Positions 9,321 to 17,818 of a stretch of DNA of 42,738 bases are shown piece after piece (positions within the stretch are counted from its first letter, which is position 1; every line of letters begins with the position of its first letter). The stretch covers positions 1 through 42,738 of the forward strand of contig SKGE01000004.1 in NCBI GenBank assembly GCA_007117625.1, given 5' to 3'. Under the pieces are notes generated by a model that did no database searches, was not told the origin of the DNA, and saw only the letters and a list, made by a program, of their open reading frames with translations. Source of the DNA: Candidatus Izemoplasma sp. (GTDB lineage: Bacteria > Bacillota_I > Bacilli_A > Izemoplasmatales > Izemoplasmataceae). The translations under genes were made by a program, and so were the position numbers.

Positions 9321-10448
9321 ATGAAAAAACGCGTTGTCGCCATGGTTTTAGTGGGCGGAAGAGGTACCCGGTTAGGAGACATCACAAAACATACGGCAAA
9401 ACCTGCGGTGAGCTTTGGAGGAAAATACAAACTCATCGATTTTGTCTTGAGTAATTTAACCCATGCCTCGATTGATACGGTCGGAATTGTGACTCAGTAC
9501 GAACCGCATGCTTTAATGCAATACATCCAACGCGGTAGTAGCTGGGACTTAGATCTCTCGGACGGTGGGGTCCACTTTTTAACCCCGTATACAAGCCATG
9601 AAGGTGAAAAATGGCAAAGTGGTACCGCGCATGCTATCCAGCAACACATCCATTTTGTGAAAAGTTATCGCCCAGAACATGTCTTAATTTTATCGGGAGA
9701 TCATGTGTATAAAATGGATTATACGAAGCTGATTGCACATCATGAGAAAAACGGAGCTGATATTACTGTCGCAGTTTTCAAACCAACCGATGATTTATCT
9801 CGTTATGGAGTGATGAGTGTTAATCAAGAGGGCGCTATCATCGACTTCGAAGAGAAGCCAACCCAACCTAAAAGCAACTTAGCATCGATGGGAATATATG
9901 TCTTTAAAACTGAAATCCTCGAACGCATTTTAGGAGACGACTGTTTTGAAGAAAATGACTTCGGTCGAGATATTATACCGAAAGCGTTGCGAGAAAACTA
10001 TCGTGTCTTTAGCTACTTTTTTGAAGGCTATTTCCGTGACGTTGGAACAGTTGAAAGTTTATTTGAAGCGAACATGGATTTAATCGACCACCCAGAGTAT
10101 CTCGATATTCATAACTATGATGATTTACCTATTTTTACGAAAACAGAGGACTTGCCACCGCATCATAACATTGCTTCAAATGCTGTGAAAAAGAGTTTGA
10201 TCAGTGATGGCTCACTGATCATGGGAAAAGTAGAACGCTCAATCATATCAAGTGGCGTTTTGATTAAAAGTGACGCGTTTATTCACAACTCAATTATTTA
10301 CTCAAATGTAAAAATCGGGGAGCATAGTGAACTTAAAAACTGTATTGTTTTGGAAGGAACGGTTATTTTACCTCGGACCAAACTTGTCTTTGAACAACCG
10401 ACGATTATCGACAATGCCTTTTTATGGAAGATGGGTGATGCTAAATGA
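9321..10448 (+). CDS. glgC: Glucose-1-phosphate adenylyltransferase (ADP-glucose pyrophosphorylase)
   Basis: GlgC makes ADP-glucose from ATP and glucose-1-phosphate, the committed step of glycogen synthesis. The 375-aa protein keeps the catalytic nucleotidyltransferase loop GGRGTRLGDITKHTAKPAV, then FGGKYKLIDF, LSGDHVYKMDY, the sugar-phosphate site around VDFEEKP-like IDFEEKP, and YFRDVGTVESLFEAN. A left-handed beta-helix hexapeptide domain forms the last ~100 residues. The ATG follows the glgB stop directly, with GGAG about 8 bases upstream. It overlaps the next gene by 4 bases (ATGA). The neighbour's GlgD-like half is the probable non-catalytic partner subunit. Confidence 0.97.
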   Translation: MKKRVVAMVLVGGRGTRLGDITKHTAKPAVSFGGKYKLIDFVLSNLTHASIDTVGIVTQYEPHALMQYIQRGSSWDLDLSDGGVHFLTPYTSHEGEKWQSGTAHAIQQHIHFVKSYRPEHVLILSGDHVYKMDYTKLIAHHEKNGADITVAVFKPTDDLSRYGVMSVNQEGAIIDFEEKPTQPKSNLASMGIYVFKTEILERILGDDCFEENDFGRDIIPKALRENYRVFSYFFEGYFRDVGTVESLFEANMDLIDHPEYLDIHNYDDLPIFTKTEDLPPHHNIASNAVKKSLISDGSLIMGKVERSIISSGVLIKSDAFIHNSIIYSNVKIGEHSELKNCIVLEGTVILPRTKLVFEQPTIIDNAFLWKMGDAK

Positions 10449-12856
10449 ACCGTTTGTTTGCCGTGATTGATGCGACGTCAAAAGCGCAACTTGGAATTTT
10501 ATCAATTCATCGTATGCCAGGGGCACTACCGTTTGGTGGAAAATACCGCCTGATTGATTTTACCTTGTCGAACATGAAACATGCAGGCGTTAAAAACGTT
10601 GCGATTTTTCCCTACGGAAACTATCGCTCGTTACAAGATCATGTTGGAAGTGGAAAGCGTTGGGACTTAGACAGAAGACAGGATGGATTGTTTATTTTAC
10701 CGCCTAAAAACATTCAATCCGCCACGCAAGATATGATTACCTTTCAACGGATGCATGAACACAAAGAACATTTTCACCGAAGTAAGCAGCCTTATGTTGT
10801 GATTACCCAAGCAAACATCGTTTGGAATATTGACTTTAATGAAGCTTTGGACCATCACATAGAATCACAAGCTGACATCACCGAAATCGTGACAGAACGC
10901 GCGCGCATTAAAACCTATATTCTGTCCAAAGAAAAGTTGTTAGAGTATATCATCAATTATGATACAATTCCCTATAAAACCATCCAAGAAGTCTTTATCA
11001 GTGCACCATCAATTTCAACGAATACATATTATCATAAAGGCTATTCGAGATATATTTTTGATACTTATAACTATATGAAAGCAAATCTAGACATGTTACG
11101 GTTTGATCGAGGGAGACAAGTCTTTTTAGAAGCTAGGCCGGTGCTATCAAAAGAAAAAACGGCGCCACCAGTACGTTACGAAGCATCAGCAGATGTTCAC
11201 AACAGTCTTATCGCTAGTGGTAGCATTATCAATGGTCGCGTCATCAACAGCGTGATCGGTCGCGACGTCCTTATTAAAAAAGGGGCGATTGTGGAAAACA
11301 GTGTACTAATGAATAATGCTGTCGTTGAAGAAGATGCACATATAACCTATGCGATTTTAGATAAAAGTACAGTTATTAGAAAACATACCGTTTTAGAAGG
11401 AACGTTGCAAGACCCATATGTTACGCAAAAATATCAACTCGTAACGGAACAAACACACATACATGTGTTGCAAGTTGCCAGTGAAATGACACCGTTTATA
11501 AAAACTGGTGGGTTAGCCGATGTACTTGGAGGTTTAACCGAACATCTTGTCAAGCTAGGGATCAAAGTTTCTGTGATTTTACCGCTTTACAAACAGGTTC
11601 GAAAAAACTTTGAAGAGTCGCTAAAAAAAGTTTTCACCCAAGAAGTTGTTTACGATCAGGAAACCTATCAGATTACCGTTCACAGTTTAGAATATAAAGG
11701 TGCCACGATCTATTTTGTTGAACACTTTAAATATTTTTCTAGAGATGAAATATATGGGTACAAAGACGACTGTGATCGTTTTGCGTTTTTTAATAAATGC
11801 GTTGTAGAAATGCTCGAGCATCTCGACAACTTCAATCTTATGCACTTACACGATTGGCATACAGGACTTATTCCTTTAATTCTCAATGAAAAAAATATTG
11901 ATTTAAAGACTTTGTTAACCCTTCATAACATTGATTACCAAGGGGTTTGCAATAAGGAAACCTTGACACGATTAGGATTAACGCATACAATAGTGCAGGA
12001 TAAAGAACTCAATTTTTTAAAAACTGGAATCCTGAATGCGACGAAACTTTCAACAGTTTCGGAAACCTATCGCGATGAGCTTCGATATGATTATTACGGT
12101 AAGAATTTAACAGAGAGTTTATTGCGACGTGAACGTGATTTCTTTGGCGTCTTAAATGGTATTTCGAACAAGCAGAGTCCTGCTCAAGATAAAGTTATCG
12201 TGTCACAGTATTCAACCAAGCACCCAGAAGGAAAACTCGAGAATAAACGCTATTTACAGCAAGAGATGGGATTAGAGAAAGACGATAACGCTTTTTTAAT
12301 CGGATCTGTCACCCGGATTACTGAACAAAAAGGTTTTGAGATTATTATCCCTGCACTCGAACGTTTATTTGAGCAACATCAAGATGTGCAGTACATCTTA
12401 CTAGGTCAAGGTGATGCGAATTTTGTGAATGGTCTAAGAAGCCTTGAATCAAAATATCCGAATAGAATTAAACTGAACATCGGATATGATTCTGCCAATC
12501 CAAATCATATTTATGCAGGCTGTGACGTATTCTTAATGCCTTCACGCGTAGAGCCATGTGGATTAGGTCAAATGATTGCCATGCGTTATGGAACCGTACC
12601 AGTCGTACGCCAAACAGGTGGCCTTGCAGATACTGTTCGCGGCTATGACCCCGTCACCAATCGCGGCACAGGATTTAGTTTTTTCAACTACGATATTGAT
12701 TCTTTAGAACACACTTTAAAAGAAGCCTATCATGTGTATAAAACCAATCCAACCATATGGAAAAAGTTGATTCGCAGAGACATGGAAAGTGATTTCAGTT
12801 TACTAAGACAAGCTAATAAAATGTTTGAACTTTACCGTTTAACCATCGGTAATTAA
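10445..12856 (+). CDS. glgA: GlgD-GlgA fusion: ADP-glucose pyrophosphorylase-like domain joined to glycogen synthase
   Basis: An 803-aa protein in one open frame. Residues 1 to about 335 are GlgD-like: FGGKYRLIDFTLSNMKHAG is kept, but the catalytic GGRGTRL loop is gone (LGILSIHRMPGALP in its place). Hexapeptide beta-helix repeats run about 250-330. From about residue 339 a complete GT5 glycogen synthase starts (HVLQVASEMTPFIKTGGLADVLGG; K353 is the ADP-glucose-binding KTGGL lysine). It ends with the GT-B C-domain block PSRVEPCGLGQMIAMRYG and TGGLADTV. The two parts match the usual GlgD (slightly short) and GlgA (about 465 aa) lengths. No internal stop or convincing internal RBS is seen at the junction near 11450, so one fused polypeptide is expected. 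Confidence 0.93.
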   Translation: MNRLFAVIDATSKAQLGILSIHRMPGALPFGGKYRLIDFTLSNMKHAGVKNVAIFPYGNYRSLQDHVGSGKRWDLDRRQDGLFILPPKNIQSATQDMITFQRMHEHKEHFHRSKQPYVVITQANIVWNIDFNEALDHHIESQADITEIVTERARIKTYILSKEKLLEYIINYDTIPYKTIQEVFISAPSISTNTYYHKGYSRYIFDTYNYMKANLDMLRFDRGRQVFLEARPVLSKEKTAPPVRYEASADVHNSLIASGSIINGRVINSVIGRDVLIKKGAIVENSVLMNNAVVEEDAHITYAILDKSTVIRKHTVLEGTLQDPYVTQKYQLVTEQTHIHVLQVASEMTPFIKTGGLADVLGGLTEHLVKLGIKVSVILPLYKQVRKNFEESLKKVFTQEVVYDQETYQITVHSLEYKGATIYFVEHFKYFSRDEIYGYKDDCDRFAFFNKCVVEMLEHLDNFNLMHLHDWHTGLIPLILNEKNIDLKTLLTLHNIDYQGVCNKETLTRLGLTHTIVQDKELNFLKTGILNATKLSTVSETYRDELRYDYYGKNLTESLLRRERDFFGVLNGISNKQSPAQDKVIVSQYSTKHPEGKLENKRYLQQEMGLEKDDNAFLIGSVTRITEQKGFEIIIPALERLFEQHQDVQYILLGQGDANFVNGLRSLESKYPNRIKLNIGYDSANPNHIYAGCDVFLMPSRVEPCGLGQMIAMRYGTVPVVRQTGGLADTVRGYDPVTNRGTGFSFFNYDIDSLEHTLKEAYHVYKTNPTIWKKLIRRDMESDFSLLRQANKMFELYRLTIGN

Positions 12857-12878
12857 TAGATAAAAAAGGAGTTTTACA

Positions 12879-15278
12879 ATGAACATATTTAAAGATACCA
12901 AGACATTTAAAAGACACTATAAAGCGCGTGTTGAAAACCTTTATGCTAAACCGTTTAAAGATAGTACTGTGCGTGAACAATATCACGCTTTAGGCAGTTT
13001 GGTATTTGAAGATTTGAGCAAGCGTTGGAAACAAAGCAAAAAAGTCTACAAAGACCAATCACCGAAAACCGTCCATTATTTCTCGATGGAGTTTTTGATG
13101 GGGCGACTAATCACGAATAATATCATGAACTTAGGGTTACGTGACGTCATTGAAGAAGGCTTGAATGAACTTAAACTTGATTTAAACACGATTGAGCACT
13201 ATGAAGTTGATGCGGCACTTGGTAATGGCGGTTTAGGTCGTTTAGCCGCATGTTTTTTGGATTCACTTGCTTCACTTGGATTGCCAGGTCATGGGAATGG
13301 TATTCGATACCGTTATGGTCTTTTTGAGCAAGGGATTCAAGATGGATACCAAGTTGAAAAACCGGATGATTGGTTAAAAGAACAATACGTTTGGGAAGTT
13401 CGTGCAGAAGAAGCCGCTGTTGATATTCCATTTGGAGGATATACGTACTTTGATAATGGAAAAGCTGTCTATGTCCCAGACGAATACATCAAAGCTGTGC
13501 CATATGATGTACCAATTGTAGGAAATGCCAACGAAACCGTAAACTATTTAAGACTATGGAACGCTGAACCTACTAGCGTTTATCCAAAAGATGTTCACGC
13601 CTTTGAATATGATCAAGAAATCCGCCGTATTAGTGGATTCTTATATCCAGATGATACGACTAAAGAAGGTAAAACCTTACGCATTAAACAACAGTATTTC
13701 TTTAGCGCCGCAGGGGTTCGAAGTTTGCTTCAAGAACACTATAATCAATATAAAACATTTGATAACTTACCGGAGAAAAAAGTTTTCCAAATCAATGATA
13801 CCCATCCATCGCTGATCATTCCAGAAATGATGCGTATTTTTCTTGATGAGCATCGTTTAGACTGGGATAAAGCATGGGATATTACGACACAAACTTGCGC
13901 ATATACCAACCATACCATTTTAGCGGAAGCACTAGAGCGCTGGCCAGTCAGCATTTTACAGCCGGTACTTCCAAGGATCTATCAAATCATTGAAGAAATC
14001 AACAAACGTTACTGTCATATGCTTATCGAGCGCTTTAACGGAGACCAAGAAACCGTTAGACGTTTGGCGATTATTGCGGATCAAGAAATCCGTATGGCTC
14101 ACATGGCAATCGTTGGATCTTTCAGTGTAAATGGTGTTGCAGCGCTGCATACTAACATCATTAAAACCATCGAAATGAAAGATTTCCATGAAATGTATCC
14201 AGGGAAATACAACAACAAAACAAATGGGATTACCCATCGCCGTTGGTTAAAGCATATCAATAAAGACTTATCTGAGATTTTAGATGGTGTCAGTGATAAC
14301 TGGATTTTCGAACCAAACGAGCTAGAGAAGCTTTTACCAAAAGCAAAAGATAAAGCGACTCAAGAAGCGGTCGCAAAAATGAAGTATGATAAAAAAGTTG
14401 CATTAGCAGAACGCATCAAAGCAGAACAAGGTGTTGAACTAGACCCTAACAGCATTTTTGATGTTCAAGTTAAAAGAATGCATGAGTATAAACGCCAGTT
14501 AATGAATGCGTTACACATCATGATGGTTTACAACCGCTTAAAAACAGATCCGTTGTACAAAGAAAACTATCATCCACACAGCTTTATCTTCGGAGCAAAA
14601 GCTGCTTCAGGCTATTGGTTTGCAAAGAAAATCATCAAGTTGATCAATACGATTGCGGATAAAGTTAATAATGACCCAGATACAAAAGACTATCTCAAAG
14701 TTGTCTTCGTTGAAAACTACAACGTTACCTATGCCGAGCAAATCATTCCAGCATGTGATTTATCCGAACAAATTTCGCTTGCTACTAAAGAAGCAAGCGG
14801 GACAGGGAACATGAAGTTTATGATGAATGGTGCGATCACGATTGGGACACTCGATGGTGCAAATGTTGAAATTGCTGACCTCGTCGGGGAAGAAAATATC
14901 GTTATTTTTGGAATGACGAGTGAAACCGTCAATGAAAGAAAACACACCAATGACTACAACCCTCTTGATGTCTACCAAAACAATCCGGAAATTAAAACCG
15001 TTATTGATCAGTTAACAAACGGATTCTTTGGAAATGTTGACCGTGATGAGTTTAAAGAAATCAGAGATAAGCTGTTAGGTCGCGATGAATATTATGTACT
15101 TGAAGATTTATCTTCGTATCAAGAAGCTCATGCATTAGCGAATGATTTATATAAAGACCAAGCCCGTTGGTGGGAAATGGCGATTGTTAATATTGCGAAG
15201 AGTGGATTCTTCTCTAGTGATCGTACGATTGGCCAATATGCCGATGAGATTTGGAAGATTAAACCTGTTAAAAAGTGA
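12879..15278 (+). CDS. glgP: Glycogen/maltodextrin phosphorylase
   Basis: GlgP removes terminal glucose from alpha-1,4-glucan as glucose-1-phosphate, using pyridoxal phosphate. The protein is 799 aa, standard for GT35. Family blocks are YFSMEFLMGR, ALGNGGLGRLAACFLDSLA, the QINDTHPSL block, KTNGITHRRWL, and the PLP-binding segment EASGTGNMKFMMNGA with the lysine near residue 646. The start has the strong RBS AAAAGGAG. It closes the glg run 22 bases after glgDA, so breakdown and synthesis are probably co-transcribed. The product feeds pgcA just downstream. No clear terminator follows. Confidence 0.97.
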   Translation: MNIFKDTKTFKRHYKARVENLYAKPFKDSTVREQYHALGSLVFEDLSKRWKQSKKVYKDQSPKTVHYFSMEFLMGRLITNNIMNLGLRDVIEEGLNELKLDLNTIEHYEVDAALGNGGLGRLAACFLDSLASLGLPGHGNGIRYRYGLFEQGIQDGYQVEKPDDWLKEQYVWEVRAEEAAVDIPFGGYTYFDNGKAVYVPDEYIKAVPYDVPIVGNANETVNYLRLWNAEPTSVYPKDVHAFEYDQEIRRISGFLYPDDTTKEGKTLRIKQQYFFSAAGVRSLLQEHYNQYKTFDNLPEKKVFQINDTHPSLIIPEMMRIFLDEHRLDWDKAWDITTQTCAYTNHTILAEALERWPVSILQPVLPRIYQIIEEINKRYCHMLIERFNGDQETVRRLAIIADQEIRMAHMAIVGSFSVNGVAALHTNIIKTIEMKDFHEMYPGKYNNKTNGITHRRWLKHINKDLSEILDGVSDNWIFEPNELEKLLPKAKDKATQEAVAKMKYDKKVALAERIKAEQGVELDPNSIFDVQVKRMHEYKRQLMNALHIMMVYNRLKTDPLYKENYHPHSFIFGAKAASGYWFAKKIIKLINTIADKVNNDPDTKDYLKVVFVENYNVTYAEQIIPACDLSEQISLATKEASGTGNMKFMMNGAITIGTLDGANVEIADLVGEENIVIFGMTSETVNERKHTNDYNPLDVYQNNPEIKTVIDQLTNGFFGNVDRDEFKEIRDKLLGRDEYYVLEDLSSYQEAHALANDLYKDQARWWEMAIVNIAKSGFFSSDRTIGQYADEIWKIKPVKK

Positions 15279-15287
15279 GTGTTCTAT

Positions 15288-15316
15288 TTGAAATAATAAC
15301 GAATAATCGGTACTAT
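15288..15316 (+). promoter_or_regulatory. Promoter of the peroxiredoxin gene
   Basis: The -35 TTGAAA (15288-15293), a 17-bp spacer and the -10 TACTAT (15311-15316) lie just after the glgP stop. The predicted start is near 15323, ahead of GGAGG and the ATG at 15347. Confidence 0.6.
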
Positions 15317-15346
15317 GTTCTTGTATGAAAATATTGGAGGTATCGT

Positions 15347-15943
15347 ATGAAATACGAAAATGATTTTTATGTAACAGCTGCAAAAGTTGGAAAACAAGCA
15401 CCAAGATTTGAAATGGAAGCCGTTTTACCAGAAGGTAGAGATTTAGATCGTTTTGGTAAAGTTAATTTAGATGCGTTACTAAATGATGGAAAATGGGTCG
15501 TACTTTATTTCTATCCGCTCGATTTTACATTCGTGTGCCCTACCGAAATCCAGCGCTTTAATGAACTCAATAAGAAGTTTGAAGATAAAGGGGCAAAACT
15601 TATTGCTGTTTCAACCGATTCATTATTTAGCCATCTTGCTTGGCAAGAGGGTTCGTTAGGGAAACTCAATCATTACCATGCAAGTGATTCAAACCACACA
15701 GTAAGTGAAGCCTATGGAGTTTTAGATGAAGACAAAGGTGTGTCTTGGCGTGGAACGTTTATTATTGCGCCAAACGGGATTTTGAAAGCGGCCCATGTAA
15801 ACCATGGTGAAGGTGGGCGTAACGTTGATGAAATCTTACGCACCCTTGAGGTATTCCAAAACGAAATCGCTGGAAAGCTTGTGCCTTGTGGATGGCAACC
15901 AGGAAAGCAGTTTGTTTCTACAAATGACAAAGATAAGAAGTAA
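15347..15943 (+). CDS. 2-Cys peroxiredoxin (AhpC/Prx1 type)
   Basis: A thiol peroxidase that reduces hydrogen peroxide and alkyl hydroperoxides. The protein is 198 aa. The peroxidatic cysteine is C64 in FYPLDFTFVCPTE. A second, presumably resolving cysteine is C181 near the C-terminus in LVPCGWQPGKQF. The usual order there is Val-Cys-Pro, but here it is Val-Pro-Cys, shifting the cysteine one place. WRGTFIIAPNG and the trailing NVDEILRTLEV helix are typical of the family. It stands alone between its own promoter and terminator. No AhpF or thioredoxin reductase gene is adjacent. Confidence 0.93.
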   Translation: MKYENDFYVTAAKVGKQAPRFEMEAVLPEGRDLDRFGKVNLDALLNDGKWVVLYFYPLDFTFVCPTEIQRFNELNKKFEDKGAKLIAVSTDSLFSHLAWQEGSLGKLNHYHASDSNHTVSEAYGVLDEDKGVSWRGTFIIAPNGILKAAHVNHGEGGRNVDEILRTLEVFQNEIAGKLVPCGWQPGKQFVSTNDKDKK

Positions 15944-15945
15944 CG

Positions 15946-15972
15946 AAAAGCTGACAAACGTCAGCTTTTTTT
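15946..15972 (+). terminator. Rho-independent terminator of the peroxiredoxin gene
   Basis: A 10-bp stem (AAAAGCTGAC/GTCAGCTTTT) with an AAAC loop and trailing T residues starts 3 bases after the stop codon. Confidence 0.95.
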
Positions 15973-16018
15973 ATGTGATTTTTAAGAGTTTGTATTATTT
16001 AGAAAAACTGATTCGTTG

Positions 16019-16047
16019 TTGAAAATACGTTATCAATAAGTTATAAT
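16019..16047 (+). promoter_or_regulatory. Strong promoter of the pgcA-rnf operon
   Basis: The -35 TTGAAA (16019-16024), a 17-bp spacer and a consensus TATAAT (16042-16047) form a near-ideal housekeeping promoter. The spacer holds CGTTATCAA (16028-16036), identical to the right half of the cre site before ppdK, but the left half does not match. This is the only clear promoter seen for pgcA and the rnf genes. Confidence 0.8.
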
Positions 16048-16096
16048 ACAAATGTTTGATTAAAGTTACATATAATATATGAAAGGATGTATGCTC

Positions 16097-17818
16097 GTGA
16101 ATAAAGACTATCAGGTGTGGCTGAATCATCCGAAATTAGACAAAGATTTAAAAACGATTTTAATGAACATGTCTGATGAAGCAATTCAAGACGCGTTTTA
16201 CAAACCACTTGCGTTTGGAACGGGTGGTATGCGCGGCGTTATGGGACCTGGGACGAATCGCATGAACGTCCATACCTTGCAAAAAGCCGCCTATGGATTT
16301 GGGAAGTATTTATCAGAACAGTCGGATGCGCCAGATAAAACGGTCGCGATTGCTTACGACAACCGCGAAAACAGTGCTTTATTTGCAAAAACATGTGTTG
16401 AAGTTTTAGCGAGTTTTGGTATTAAATCTTACTTATTTGAAGCTTTAAGACCTACGCCATTACTGTCGTTTGCGGTTCGAGAAACTGCATCTTGTGGTGG
16501 TATCGTTATTACTGCATCACACAACCCTCCGAAATACAATGGCTTCAAAATATATGATGCTGACGGTTGTCAGCTTGTTCCTAAGTATGCCGATCGTGTC
16601 GTCGAACATGTCAATGCAATTGAAGACATATTCTCGATTCCTAAGCTTGACTATGAAAAAGCAGAAAAGCAAGGATTGGTTGAACTATTAAGCCGTGCGA
16701 TGGATAATAGTTATTTAGATGCTATTAAAACCGTTCAGTTTCAACCCGAGGCGAAAAAACAGGTGAAAATTGTTTTTACACCGTTACACGGCGCGAGTCG
16801 AGAGATTGGCTTGAGAAGCTTAACTGAACTTGGTTACGAGGTTATAGCCGTTGAGGAACAAATGATTGCTGATCCAACGTTTAAAACAGTAGAATCGCCG
16901 AATCCTGAAGATGTGAAAGCTTTTGAGTACGCGGTAAAATATGGGAAACAAGAAAAGGCTGATCTGTTAATTGCAACAGACCCAGATGGTGATCGCTTAG
17001 GTATTGCTGTGTTACATAATGGTAAGTACGAGTACTTAAACGGTAATCAAACCGGTGCACTCTTTATAGAATATATTCTAGAATCGCTTAAGGCCTCAGG
17101 AAAGATGCCCGAACATGGTGTAATATATAATACAGTTGTGACCAGTGATTTTGGAGCGGCGATTGCAAAAACATATGGTGTTCGCGTTCAATCGACGCTT
17201 ACAGGGTTTAAGTTTATCGGTGAACAAATGAAGTTGCTTGAGGATACTAAAGAGCAATTCATTATGGGGTACGAAGAAAGTTATGGCTATGTTATCAAAG
17301 ATTTTGTTCGCGATAAAGATGCGATTCAAGCGATGGTGTTGGCAACGGAAATCGCCAATCAACTCAAAGCTAGAAATGCAACTTTAATCGATTACTTACA
17401 TGAGCTTTACGAAAAATATGGAACCTATCGAGAAAAACTTGTAAATATCAATTTAGAAGGCGAAACTGGCGAAAAAGCGATAGAGCGTATTATGGAGTAT
17501 TTTAGAACGACTTGGTTCGATACGTTTGAAGGTGCGAAAGTCGTTATTAAAGAAGACTATCAAAGAAGTATTCGCTATGAGGATGGTCACGAGCACATTA
17601 TGGATTACCCAAAGTCGAATGTCATTAAATATATCCTAGAAGATGATGCATGGTTTGTACTCCGTCCGAGTGGTACCGAACCAAAGCTTAAGATCTACAT
17701 CGCAAAAAAAGCGCCGGGCATCGAAGCTGCAGAACAGCATATTAATAGATTAAAAACCCGTTTGATGGAAACCATCGAAACGTTGAAGACAGATGAAAAT
17801 GAGGATGTGAATACATGA
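16097..17818 (+). CDS. pgcA: Alpha-phosphoglucomutase (PgcA type)
   Basis: Interconverts glucose-1-phosphate and glucose-6-phosphate, linking the glg genes to glycolysis. The alpha-D-phosphohexomutase family blocks are FGTGGMRG, the phosphoserine loop GIVITASHNPPKYNGFK, the metal site ATDPDGDRLG, GFKFIGE, GYEESYGY and the phosphate-binding RPSGTEPKLK. It matches the Bacillus PgcA subfamily in length. The frame opens at ATG 16079, but the only RBS (AAAGGA, 16082-16087) lies inside that extension. The GTG at 16097 (9-base spacing) is therefore preferred, with ATG 16091 as the alternative. The TGA stop overlaps the rnfC start (ATGA), so mutase and Rnf are one transcription unit. Confidence 0.95.
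   Translation: MNKDYQVWLNHPKLDKDLKTILMNMSDEAIQDAFYKPLAFGTGGMRGVMGPGTNRMNVHTLQKAAYGFGKYLSEQSDAPDKTVAIAYDNRENSALFAKTCVEVLASFGIKSYLFEALRPTPLLSFAVRETASCGGIVITASHNPPKYNGFKIYDADGCQLVPKYADRVVEHVNAIEDIFSIPKLDYEKAEKQGLVELLSRAMDNSYLDAIKTVQFQPEAKKQVKIVFTPLHGASREIGLRSLTELGYEVIAVEEQMIADPTFKTVESPNPEDVKAFEYAVKYGKQEKADLLIATDPDGDRLGIAVLHNGKYEYLNGNQTGALFIEYILESLKASGKMPEHGVIYNTVVTSDFGAAIAKTYGVRVQSTLTGFKFIGEQMKLLEDTKEQFIMGYEESYGYVIKDFVRDKDAIQAMVLATEIANQLKARNATLIDYLHELYEKYGTYREKLVNINLEGETGEKAIERIMEYFRTTWFDTFEGAKVVIKEDYQRSIRYEDGHEHIMDYPKSNVIKYILEDDAWFVLRPSGTEPKLKIYIAKKAPGIEAAEQHINRLKTRLMETIETLKTDENEDVNT

Noticed and set aside
11440-11475. Separate glgA start inside the GlgD-GlgA frame
   Set aside because: An in-frame GTG is present near the junction, but there is no Shine-Dalgarno sequence at the right distance, so a fused protein is preferred.
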